Shown here: positions 6,012 to 12,750 of the stretch, piece by piece
Layout: each line of letters opens with the position of its first letter
How positions within the stretch are numbered: position 1 is the first letter of the stretch
Source of the DNA: an uncultured Clostridium sp.
GTDB lineage: Bacteria; Bacillota; Clostridia; TANB77; CAG-508
Assembly: GCA_947568605.1 (NCBI GenBank)
Contig: CANOPV010000006.1
Coordinates: forward strand, 1 to 13,176
Length of the DNA: 13,176 nucleotides
Direction: 5' to 3'
Translations under genes and position numbers: made by a program
Notes under the pieces: model-generated
Told to the model about the DNA's origin: nothing
Seen by the model: only the letters and a program-made list of their open reading frames with translations
Databases searched by the model: none

Positions 6012-6140
6012 AAAAATTTGAAAAAGAAACGAGTATTGCTAGGCAAAATTGATTAAAAAACCGGAAATGTACGTTTGTACATTGAGAATTTTTTAATTAA
6101 TTTTAACGACGCAAGACGAAGTTTATTTTTCAAATTTAAA
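6012..6140. repeat. Long palindromic element before the branching enzyme gene
   Basis: The outer arms (AAATTTGAAAAA from 6014 against TTTTTCAAATTT ending near 6138) and inner arms (ATTAAAAAA near 6052-6060 against TTTTTTAAT near 6089-6097) pair around a tip hairpin AATGTAC/GTACATT at 6066-6083. It would fold the RNA just upstream of AAAGGAG of the GH57 gene into a long hairpin. It differs in sequence from R1. Confidence 0.65.
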
Positions 6141-6155
6141 CAAAGGAGAAATTTT

Positions 6156-7748
6156 ATGAATAAACAATGTAAAGGCTATGTGAGTTTTGTACTTCACGCT
6201 CATTTACCTTTTGTACATCATCCTGAAAGTGAAAATTATTTAGAAGAGCAATGGCTTTTTGAAGCAATTTCTGAAACATACATACCATTGCTTTTAAATT
6301 TTAAGAAATTAGAGGAAGAAAATGTCGATTTTAGAATTACAATGTCGCTTACTCCCCCTCTTCTTTCTATGTTAAGCAATGAATTATTACAAGAAAGATA
6401 TATAAAATATTTAGAAAAACATATTGAATTATGTGAAAAAGAAATAAAAAGAACCAAATTTGATGAAAAATTAAATTCATTATCAAAATATTATTTAGAA
6501 AGATATTCTAACGACTTATATGTTTTTAAAGATGTTTATAAATGCAATATTATAAATGGTTTTAAATATTTTCAAGATACTGGAGTATTAGAAATTATAA
6601 CTTGTGGTGCTACTCACGGTTTTTTTCCTATTTTATATGTTAATGAAAATACTGTTAAAGCACAAATTGCAGTTGGGGTTCAAACTTATGAAAAATATTT
6701 AGGCAAAAAACCTCGTGGAATTTGGCTACCTGAATGTGGCTATATTCCAGAAGCAGATAAATATTTAAAAGAATTTGGAATTGAATATGTTATTACAGAA
6801 ACTCACGGTATTTTATATGCTAATCCTACTCCTATTTACAGCACTTATGCTCCTATTGTTTCTCATCAAGGAATTATTTCATTTGGACGCGATATGGAAT
6901 CTTCAAGGCAAGTATGGAGTTCTATAAATGGTTATCCTGGTGATTATAATTATAGAGAATTTTATAGAGATATAGGTTATGATACAGATTATGAATATAT
7001 AAAACCTTATATTGCTCATAATGGAGTTAGAGTTCAAACAGGTATTAAATATCATAGAATAACTGGTAATACTGAAAATAAAGATTATTATAATCTAAGA
7101 TGGGCATTAGATTCAGTTGAAAAACAAGCGGGACATTTTTTTGATTGTAGACAAAAGCAAATAACTGATTTATCTTCAAAAATGGATACTCCCCCTATTA
7201 TATTATGTCCTTATGATGCTGAATTATATGGACATTGGTGGTATGAGGGTCCAGATTGGTTATATACATTATTTAAAAAAATTTACTATGATAAATGTGA
7301 TTATAAATTAATAACACCTAGTGAATATATAGATAAATACCCTAATATGCAAGTTTCTACTCCTTGCCGTTCAAGTTGGGGTGCAAATGGATATAATGAA
7401 GTATGGTTAAACACTTCAAATGATTATGTACATAGACATCTTCATACTGCTGGTGATAGAATGATAGAACTTACACATCTTTTCCCTAATGAAAAAAATA
7501 AATTAAAAAGAAATGCTTTAAATCAATGTGCAAGAGAATTATTACTAGCACAAAGTAGTGATTGGTTATTTATAATAACCAATGGAACTATGGTAGATTA
7601 TGCTAAAAAAAGAATTAAAGAGCATATTGGAAGATTTTCTAAATTGTATGAACAAATTAAAAGTAATAAAATAGATGAAAAATTTTTAAAAGAAATTTAT
7701 AATAAAGATAAAATTTTTGACGAAATTGATTATATGATTTATTATTAA
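6156..7748 (+). CDS. GH57 1,4-alpha-glucan branching enzyme (DUF1957 C-terminal domain)
   Basis: This 530-residue protein is the usual length for GH57 branching enzymes. Ordered motifs: HAHLP (14-18), GATHGFFP (151-158), GIWLPECGY (188-196) with Glu193 as the predicted nucleophile, and CPYDAELYGHWWYEGP (351-366) with Asp354 as the predicted acid. The C-terminal helical DUF1957 domain follows (about 405-500: SSWGANGYNEVWLN, CARELLLAQSSDW, RIKEHIGRF). The enzyme cuts alpha-1,4 glucan and reattaches the piece through an alpha-1,6 bond to make branched storage glucan in the cytoplasm. ATG at 6156 is chosen because AAAGGAGAA lies seven bases upstream; the frame is open back to a TTG at 6075, but that stretch lies inside a palindrome. 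The upstream DUF4912 gene supports the assignment. Confidence 0.92.
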   Translation: MNKQCKGYVSFVLHAHLPFVHHPESENYLEEQWLFEAISETYIPLLLNFKKLEEENVDFRITMSLTPPLLSMLSNELLQERYIKYLEKHIELCEKEIKRTKFDEKLNSLSKYYLERYSNDLYVFKDVYKCNIINGFKYFQDTGVLEIITCGATHGFFPILYVNENTVKAQIAVGVQTYEKYLGKKPRGIWLPECGYIPEADKYLKEFGIEYVITETHGILYANPTPIYSTYAPIVSHQGIISFGRDMESSRQVWSSINGYPGDYNYREFYRDIGYDTDYEYIKPYIAHNGVRVQTGIKYHRITGNTENKDYYNLRWALDSVEKQAGHFFDCRQKQITDLSSKMDTPPIILCPYDAELYGHWWYEGPDWLYTLFKKIYYDKCDYKLITPSEYIDKYPNMQVSTPCRSSWGANGYNEVWLNTSNDYVHRHLHTAGDRMIELTHLFPNEKNKLKRNALNQCARELLLAQSSDWLFIITNGTMVDYAKKRIKEHIGRFSKLYEQIKSNKIDEKFLKEIYNKDKIFDEIDYMIYY

Positions 7749-7754
7749 TACAAG

Positions 7755-7855
7755 TTTCAAAAAATTCCTTTCTTGAATAAAATAAATGTATAACTACAAT
7801 ATTTTTAGTAGATAATATACATATATTCTGTTTTTGAAAGGAGTTTTTTATGAAA
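7755..7855 (+). promoter_or_regulatory. Possible long-range duplex masking the ytxC ribosome binding site
   Basis: In RNA, 7759-7772 (AAAAAAUUCCUUUC) pairs with 7836-7849 (GAAAGGAGUUUUUU): 14 bp with one U-G pair. UUUC 7755-7758 can add four pairs after a two-base bulge. The paired segment contains the ytxC AAAGGAG. The 5' arm begins seven bases after the GH57 stop, so ribosomes finishing there could open it. Transcripts from the internal promoter (7773-7800) lack the 5' arm. Confidence 0.4.
7773..7800 (+). promoter_or_regulatory. Promoter of the YtxC-like gene
   Basis: TTGAAT (7773-7778), a 16-base spacer and TACAAT (7795-7800), about 50 bases before the ATG. It allows expression apart from the branching enzyme. 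Confidence 0.5.
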
Positions 7856-8701
7856 ACATTATGCATAAAAGTAAATAACAAAAAAGTCATAGATTATTTA
7901 CTAGATAGTTATACTCATATTGATTTAGAATATGTATATGTTTCTAATAATACTTTTAAAAATTATGAAAATGTTATAGTTCATTATAAAGGAACAAATA
8001 TCGAAGTTTTTTATGATTATTTTTGTAATATTTTAACAGATTGCATTATGTTTTTTTATGAAGATAAAATTCTAAAACACTTGATTAATTACAATTATTT
8101 TTATTTTAATGATATTGAAAAAAGACAAATTTTAAATATATGTAATAATTCATTAGAATTAAACTCCCAAAATGAAGAATTAATGTTATATAAAAATGAA
8201 ATATATAATTCAATATATAAATATATTCAAGAAAACAAATCAATTGTATTAGATGGATTTGTAAATTTTAGATTAAAAGAATATATTTCTAATTTAGATA
8301 ATCTTGTAGATGATGCTGTAAACAAATTTTTAATAGAACGTGAATATACTGAATTTATTGAAATATTAAAATTATATGTAAATTCTTGTGAATCTCAAAT
8401 ATCAACAGTTCACCTTATATATATGAATTCTGAAACAATTTTGATTGATGATAATAAGAATATAATTTCTACTGATGATAATATTTTTAAAGCAAAATAT
8501 TTATCTGATATAAGTTTTTCTTCAAACGATTATGCATTAAATACTTTACTAAATTTGATTCCTGATAAAATAATAATACATCTTGTAGATAATTATTCAG
8601 ATGAATTTATAAAAACTCTGAAATTGATTTTTGAAGATAGAGTTTTTATTTGTACAGAATGTAATATTTGCAAATTATACAAATTAAATCTTACAATTTA
8701 A
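7850..8701 (+). CDS. ytxC: YtxC family sporulation protein
   Basis: This 283-residue protein matches the YtxC family in length and in its conserved middle: IQENKSIVLDGFVNFRLKEY (126-145), LVDDAVNKFLIEREYTEFIEIL (152-173), then CESQISTVHLIY. The N-terminal third and the C-terminal part (DKIIIHLVDN, RVFICTECNICKLYKL) are less conserved but fit the family outline; the CxxC in the last segment is notable. YtxC is found in endospore-forming Firmicutes and annotated as a putative sporulation protein; its biochemical function is unknown. No signal peptide or membrane helix is seen. ATG at 7850 follows AAAGGAG. It lies 101 bases after the branching enzyme gene and may be partly co-transcribed with it. 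Confidence 0.75.
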   Translation: MKTLCIKVNNKKVIDYLLDSYTHIDLEYVYVSNNTFKNYENVIVHYKGTNIEVFYDYFCNILTDCIMFFYEDKILKHLINYNYFYFNDIEKRQILNICNNSLELNSQNEELMLYKNEIYNSIYKYIQENKSIVLDGFVNFRLKEYISNLDNLVDDAVNKFLIEREYTEFIEILKLYVNSCESQISTVHLIYMNSETILIDDNKNIISTDDNIFKAKYLSDISFSSNDYALNTLLNLIPDKIIIHLVDNYSDEFIKTLKLIFEDRVFICTECNICKLYKLNLTI

Positions 8702-8805
8702 CTGGTAATTTTTTTATGAATATTTTCTTTCTAAAAAATTAATACTAAATTTAGTTTAAAATAATTTACTTTTAGATTAAATAATTGCATTAATTCTTGA
8801 CTAGA

Positions 8806-9030
8806 ATTATTTTAAAATATGCTTTTTTCGTTATACAATTCTTCGTTAAAATTATTTTTTTAATGAAATATAATATTCAATTCTTCGCTAAAATATTTAA
8901 AAATATGAATTTCTCGTTATACAATTCTTCATTAAAATTATTTTTTTAACTCGAATTGTCCTAAAACAGCAATTTTGAAATATTTAGCTCGAATTTCATT
9001 AAATAAAGTCTTAAAAAATAATTTTTAACT
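8806..9030. repeat. Degenerate, nested copy of repeat R1 (copy 4)
   Basis: This contains CAATTCTTCGTTAAAATTA (from 8836), CAATTCTTCGCTAAAATATTT (from 8878) and CAATTCTTCATTAAAATTA (from 8922), then AGCTCGAATTTCATTAAAT (from 8986). The arms are those of R1 but the GC-rich centre is lost and the left arm is repeated, as if one copy had been interrupted or partly re-duplicated. It accounts for most of the 425-base gap 8702-9126; the rest is AT-rich with nothing else seen apart from the AGGAGG of the next gene. Confidence 0.6.
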
Positions 9031-9126
9031 TATACTTTTGGGCTTAATATTTTTAGTTTGAAATGCAATTAAATATTTTTCTAAATAGTAATTTAACAAA
9101 CTTAAAATATATTTTAGGAGGAAATT

Positions 9127-9582
9127 ATGACTAAGAAAATTTTATTAGTTTTAGCAATTGTTCTTTCTTTTACTACAAGTTTAGTATTTGCAAATAATGA
9201 TGCTGTATCTAATGCTGGTGATAGCGTTAAAAATGTCGTTAACAATGTTGGGAATGGTATAAAAGACGGTGCTGAACACGTAAGAAATGGTATTCAAGGT
9301 GTAGAAGATGGTGCAGAAGATGTAGTAAATGATACTTTTGGTACAATGAGAAATGATAATATGAATAATGATAACAACAATAATGATAATAGAACTACTA
9401 CTGGTTTAACTGATAATTCTAGAGGAAATTATACTACTACTAGAACTGCTGCTACAACAAATACTAACACAAATAATACTATGACTTGGACTTGGTTTAT
9501 TCTAGCAGTTGCTGCTATTCTTATAGTTGGTCTAGTTTGGTATTATGGTACACAAAACGAAAATAGAACAAATGAACATTAA
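9127..9582 (+). CDS. Small secreted or membrane-anchored protein, unknown function
   Basis: The 151-residue protein is not recognised. Residues 1-22 form a Sec signal peptide (KK, hydrophobic core, VFA before NN). Residues 25-70 are an amphipathic helix-forming stretch with repeating small/charged units (DSVKNVVN, NGIKDGAEHVRNGI, DGAEDVVND). Residues 73-119 are an Asn/Thr-rich disordered linker, and 121-141 form a membrane helix (WTWFILAVAAILIVGLVWYY) followed by a short polar tail. The order, an exported helical segment tethered by a flexible linker and a C-terminal anchor, suggests a cell-surface protein. If the signal is not cleaved, it would have two membrane segments. ATG at 9127 follows TAGGAGG. 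Its stop codon lies inside the hairpin at 9574-9629. Confidence 0.7.
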   Translation: MTKKILLVLAIVLSFTTSLVFANNDAVSNAGDSVKNVVNNVGNGIKDGAEHVRNGIQGVEDGAEDVVNDTFGTMRNDNMNNDNNNNDNRTTTGLTDNSRGNYTTTRTAATTNTNTNNTMTWTWFILAVAAILIVGLVWYYGTQNENRTNEH

Positions 9583-9629
9583 AAGAAAACAATCTCTGAC
9601 AAGTCAGAGGTTGTTTTCTTTTAATGTTC
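9574..9629. terminator. Bidirectional terminator holding both stop codons
   Basis: Arms 9574-9600 and 9603-9629 are 27 bases each with a single mismatch (U-G in plus-strand RNA), around a tiny loop. It separates the convergent 9127-9582 gene and smpB. The arms carry T/A-rich stretches that supply U tracts on both strands. The plus-strand gene's TAA (9580-9582) and smpB's last codons both fall inside the stem. Confidence 0.85.
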
Positions 9630-10056
9630 TCCTTATTTTCGTTTCTGCGTCTTTTTTTGCAATTTCTTGGCGTTTATCATATAAGTTTTTACCTTTTCCT
9701 ATTCCTAATTCTATTTTTACAAAGTTTCTTTTAAAGTATAAACTAATAGGTATTAATGAAAATCCCTTTTGTTTAATTTGACCATATAATTTATTTAATT
9801 CTCTTTTGTTTAATAGTACTTTTCTATCTCTTAATGGATCTTTATTGAATATATTTCCGTGTTCATAAGGGCTTATGTGCATTCCATATATGTATGCTTC
9901 TCCATTTTTTATATTCACATAACTATCTTTCAAGTTTACTTTTCCATTTCGGATTGATTTTATTTCTGTTCCTGTAAGTGCAATTCCTGCTTCTAATGTA
10001 TCTATTATTGTGTAGTTGTGTTTTGCAACAGGATTTTTTGCTATTAAATTTGACAT
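9604..10056 (-). CDS. smpB: SsrA-binding protein SmpB
   Basis: The 150 residues match SmpB length. Motifs are NPVAKHNYTIIDTLEAGIALTGTEIKSIR, NLKDSYVNIKNGEAYIYGMHISPYEHGN, DPLRDRKVLLNKREL, LIPISLYFKRNFVKIELGIGKGKNLYDKRQ and the basic tail KKDAETKIRR. SmpB binds tmRNA and delivers it to stalled ribosomes for trans-translation. ATG at 10056 is chosen because AAAGGAG lies eight bases upstream; the frame is open to 10179, but that part runs through a hairpin repeat and has no SmpB similarity. No tmRNA gene was recognised in the window. It lies downstream of fba on the same strand, separated by the GC-rich hairpin element. Confidence 0.95.
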   Translation of the reverse strand: MSNLIAKNPVAKHNYTIIDTLEAGIALTGTEIKSIRNGKVNLKDSYVNIKNGEAYIYGMHISPYEHGNIFNKDPLRDRKVLLNKRELNKLYGQIKQKGFSLIPISLYFKRNFVKIELGIGKGKNLYDKRQEIAKKDAETKIRRTLKENNL

Positions 10057-10097
10057 TAAAATCACTCCTTTTTCAATAATTTTACCAAGACAGATAT

Positions 10098-10196
10098 GAA
10101 CCCCCAGTCGTGCTTTGCACGACAGCCCCCTTATTAAAGGTGCCAAGTTCTTGCCTCCCTTATTTAAGGGAGGTGGCACGAAGTGCCGAAGGGTTC
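10098..10196. repeat. GC-rich hairpin element (MITE-like) between fba and smpB
   Basis: About 100 bases, far more GC-rich than the rest of the window, bounded by GAACCC (10098-10103) and GGGTTC (10191-10196). It contains three hairpins: GTCGTGC/GCACGAC near 10107-10123, GCCTCCCTT/AAGGGAGG near 10153-10173 and GGCAC/GTGCC near 10175-10186. Elements of this look, with stacked GC hairpins and CCTCCCTTATTTAAGGGAGG-like cores, are seen in many gut Firmicutes. It may end or attenuate fba transcripts before smpB. Confidence 0.7.
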
Positions 10197-10217
10197 TTCT
10201 AAAAAATTCCTATTATA

Positions 10218-11150
10218 TTAAAATGCTTTATTGCTAGATCCAAACACATCTCTTATTTTGTGTTGTACAGTTTCTGTAATTAAATCTCTTGCAGGTGTTA
10301 AATATTTTCTTGGATCAAATGCTTCTGGATTTTCTGCAAAAACTTTTCTTATACTTGCTGTCATTGCTAATCTTAAATCTGTATCTACATTTATTTTTGA
10401 TACACCTAAAATACTTGCTTCGTGTAATATTTCATCTGGGACACCTTTTGCTCCTGGTATATTTCCACCATATTTATTACACATTTCTACTAATTCTGGT
10501 ATAACTGTTGATGCACCGTGTAATACTATTGGAGTATTTGGTATTTTTTCTTTAACTTTTGATAATATATCAAATCTTAATTTTGCTTCTCCTTTAAATT
10601 TATATGCACCGTGACTTGTTCCTATTGCTATTGCTAATGAATCAGATCCTGTTCTTTCTACAAATTCTGCTGCTTCGTCAGGGTCTGTATACATTGCATC
10701 AGAAGACGAAACATTTACTTCATCTTCTATACCTGCTAATTTTCCTAATTCTGCTTCTACAACAACACCTTTTTCGTGTGCATAATCTACAACTTTTTTA
10801 GTTATTTCAATATTTTCTTCAAAACTATATTTAGAACCATCTATCATAACTGATGTAAAACCAGCATCTATACAAGCCTTACAGGTTTCAAAATCTGGTC
10901 CGTGGTCTAAATGCATTACAATTGGTATATTAGTCTCAGATACTGCTGCTTCTACCATTTTCATTAAATAATGTGGTCTTGCATATTTTATTGCACTGCT
11001 TGATGCTTGTAATATTACTGGTGAATTTTCTTTACTTGCTGCATCAACAATGGCTTGTATTATTTCCATATTATTTACATTAAATGCTCCTATTGCAAAT
11101 TTCTCCTCCATAGATTTTTTAAACATTTCTTTTGTCGTAACTAAACTCAT
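10218..11150 (-). CDS. fba: Class II fructose-bisphosphate aldolase
   Basis: The 310-residue protein has all class II aldolase motifs: GAFNVNNMEI (21-30), PVILQAS, HLDHGPDFE (80-88) with the catalytic Asp82 and zinc ligand His83, SVMIDGS (100-106), VVVEAELGKLAG with Glu132/134, AIGTSHGAYK with His180, VLHGAS with His211, and NVDTDLR (254-260). It cleaves fructose 1,6-bisphosphate to glyceraldehyde 3-phosphate and dihydroxyacetone phosphate in glycolysis, using zinc. ATG at 11150 follows AAGGAAGGA. The upstream gap holds repeat R1 copy 2, whose end may lend a weak promoter (TTTAAC, 17 bases, TATAAA on the minus strand). The residues around the active site and the length are normal. Tagatose bisphosphate aldolase is a less likely alternative. 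Confidence 0.95.
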   Translation of the reverse strand: MSLVTTKEMFKKSMEEKFAIGAFNVNNMEIIQAIVDAASKENSPVILQASSSAIKYARPHYLMKMVEAAVSETNIPIVMHLDHGPDFETCKACIDAGFTSVMIDGSKYSFEENIEITKKVVDYAHEKGVVVEAELGKLAGIEDEVNVSSSDAMYTDPDEAAEFVERTGSDSLAIAIGTSHGAYKFKGEAKLRFDILSKVKEKIPNTPIVLHGASTVIPELVEMCNKYGGNIPGAKGVPDEILHEASILGVSKINVDTDLRLAMTASIRKVFAENPEAFDPRKYLTPARDLITETVQHKIRDVFGSSNKAF

Positions 11151-11201
11151 AAAAATTCCTTCCTTTCATTTATTTTATTTTTTAATTTTATATTATTAGT
11201 A

Positions 11202-11376
11202 CAATTCGAGTTAAAGAATTATTTTTTTAATGAAATTCGATCTAAAAGGTATTTAAAAATTGCTTTTGCGGGCGACAACTTCTAAGTAGCGATTGGATCC
11301 AAAAGCATATTTTTAAATATTTTAGCGAAGAATTGAATATTATATTTCATTCAAAAAATAATTTTAACGATGATTG
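11202..11376. repeat. Dispersed palindromic repeat R1, copy 2 (most complete)
   Basis: Core palindrome at 11234-11335: ATTCGATCTAAAAGGTATTT on the left, AAATATTTTAGCGAAGAATT on the right, with the centre GGGCGACAACTTCTAAGTAG between. A second outer pair of arms extends the hairpin (11202-11235 against 11344-11376, TTAAAGAATTATTTTTTTAA against the complement of its right partner). The right flank ATTGTAGTATAACTTTCCTATAA recurs after copy 3, so the true unit may be longer. It occupies most of the gap between fba and the deacetylase gene. Confidence 0.8.
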
Positions 11377-11408
11377 TAGTATAACTTTCCTATAATATAA
11401 ATACATTT

Positions 11409-12335
11409 TTATTCAATTACATCATAAAAATTTTTAAATGTGTACCCTTCATCTCTTAAATATTTAATAACTTGTTGTAATATTTCATAAGTCAAAATTT
11501 TATCTCCTGCATCGTGCATTAATATAACAACACTATTTTTTCCATTAGTTGTTTCTACTAATTTATCAAACATTTGCTCTTTCGTTAAACTCTCACCTGT
11601 TGCATCATTATTTAAAGCATTCCAATCAACATAAGCAATATTATTTTCTTCTAACACTTTTTTAGCCTGAGATTTTATATTATTATGTTTTCCTCCATTT
11701 GAACCTCCTGGAAATCTAAACAAATTGCATAAATAATCTTCTAGCCCAATTGCTTGTCTAATTGCAATTTGTGTTTTATCATATTCTTCTAAAACAGCCT
11801 GAGGATTTGAATATATATCTTTATAAATATGTGAATATCCGTGGTTTGCAATGTAATGTCCCTCTTCATATTCCTGTTTTACTAACTCAGGATATAGTTC
11901 TACTCTACTTCCTAACACAAAAAATGTAGCTTTTACATCTTCTTGTCTTAAAACATCTAATATTAGAGGTGTTACAGTTTTAGATGGTCCATCATCAAAT
12001 GTAAGATATGCTATTTTTTCTTCTGATTTATATATGTTTTTTATATTTTGAAATCCATTTTCTGTTAATGTTACCTTTGGAATTTCCTGAAATTCTTCTT
12101 GATTTTGCAGTACATCTTTTTCTTCATTTGATTGTAAATCATCATTTTTATTATTATCTTCTTTTTGAGTTTCATTAGTTAAACCTATATCTACATCATT
12201 ATATAATTTATTATTTTGATAATTTTTTATTATAAACATTATTGGTATACTTATTAATAATAACAAAATTAATATACACATAAATACTTTAAATTTATTT
12301 AATTTAGGTTTTACTTCTATTAAATCTACAATCAT
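11409..12335 (-). CDS. Membrane-anchored polysaccharide deacetylase (NodB domain)
   Basis: The 308-residue protein has a short cytoplasmic N-terminus, one membrane helix (about 16-37) and an Asn/Glu/Lys-rich linker (40-85). The NodB domain follows: TFDDGP (112-117, Asp114 catalytic base, Asp115 metal ligand), HGYSH (165-169, metal ligands), RFPGGS (207-212), DWNA (237-240) and LMHD (272-275, catalytic His). All five motifs are intact. Such proteins remove acetyl groups from cell-wall peptidoglycan or related polysaccharide outside the membrane. ATG at 12335 is preceded by AAAGGA at a longer than usual distance, with a two-codon frame (ATGAACTAA) between, which could lower translation. The substrate (GlcNAc or MurNAc) cannot be told; MurNAc-type PdaA-like use in sporulation is possible but not shown. 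Confidence 0.9.
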   Translation of the reverse strand: MIVDLIEVKPKLNKFKVFMCILILLLLISIPIMFIIKNYQNNKLYNDVDIGLTNETQKEDNNKNDDLQSNEEKDVLQNQEEFQEIPKVTLTENGFQNIKNIYKSEEKIAYLTFDDGPSKTVTPLILDVLRQEDVKATFFVLGSRVELYPELVKQEYEEGHYIANHGYSHIYKDIYSNPQAVLEEYDKTQIAIRQAIGLEDYLCNLFRFPGGSNGGKHNNIKSQAKKVLEENNIAYVDWNALNNDATGESLTKEQMFDKLVETTNGKNSVVILMHDAGDKILTYEILQQVIKYLRDEGYTFKNFYDVIE

Positions 12336-12431
12336 ATTAGTTCATTTCCTTTTATATATCTAAAATATGTATTTTATACTATTATTATTGCATATTTCTT
12401 TAATTTAATTCAATTTATAAATAGATTTTAA

Positions 12432-12578
12432 CAATTCGAGTTAAAGAATTATTTTTTTAACATTTTATTTAATGAAATTCGAGCTAAAAGGTATTTAAAA
12501 ATTGCTTTTGCGGGCGACAACTTCTAAGTAGCGATTGGAGCCAAAAGCATATTCTTAAATATTTTAGCGAAGAATTGT
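12432..12578. repeat. Dispersed palindromic repeat R1, copy 3
   Basis: Same orientation as copy 2 and nearly identical over the core 12476-12577, including the centre GGGCGACAACTTCTAAGTAG. The left outer arm is present with an insertion (CATTTTATTT); the right outer arm is missing, yet TTGTAGTAGAAATTTCCTATAA follows as after copy 2. It lies upstream of the deacetylase gene. Together with the next entry it fills the 415-base gap 12336-12750; 12336-12431 is AT-rich with no clear promoter. Confidence 0.8.
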
Positions 12579-12598
12579 AGTAGAAATTTCCTATAACA

Positions 12599-12709
12599 GA
12601 ACAAAGCGACGCAGTCGCCCTTTGTTCATCGTCGATTTGAGTTTCCGAATGAAATGAGGAAATCTCAAAGGCAATAGCGATTATAGCATTTTATTTAATT
12701 CGAATTGCC
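12599..12709. repeat. Cluster of hairpin-forming palindromes
   Basis: Three nested or adjacent palindromes: GAACAAAG/CTTTGTTC with inner CGAC/GTCG (12599-12627); TTTGAGTTTCC against GGAAATCTCAAA (12636-12669); and GGCAAT against ATTGCC (12670-12675, 12704-12709). No coding frame crosses them. They follow repeat R1 copy 3 directly. Confidence 0.55.
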
Positions 12710-12720
12710 ATAATTATAAA

Positions 12721-12740
12721 GGTTGCACAAAATTGCAACC
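12721..12740 (-). terminator. Probable terminator after the small membrane protein gene
   Basis: GGTTGCA/TGCAACC, a 7-bp stem with a six-base loop, ten bases after the stop codon on the minus strand. The following tail TTTATAATTAT is only moderately U-rich. Confidence 0.55.
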
Positions 12741-12750
12741 CAAAATTAAA

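Noticed and set aside
6075..6155. A TTG start giving 27 extra residues on the branching enzyme
   Set aside because: The region lies in a palindrome, and the ATG at 6156 follows AAAGGAGAA at ideal spacing and starts with the family N-terminus.
10057..10179. A 41-residue N-terminal extension of SmpB
   Set aside because: The extension is translation of the GC-rich hairpin element; the ATG at 10056 has a proper AAAGGAG and gives the normal SmpB N-terminus and length.
5857..12578. CRISPR array
   Set aside because: The repeats are few, long, far apart, palindromic and in both orientations, with genes between; no regular short repeats or spacers and no cas genes.
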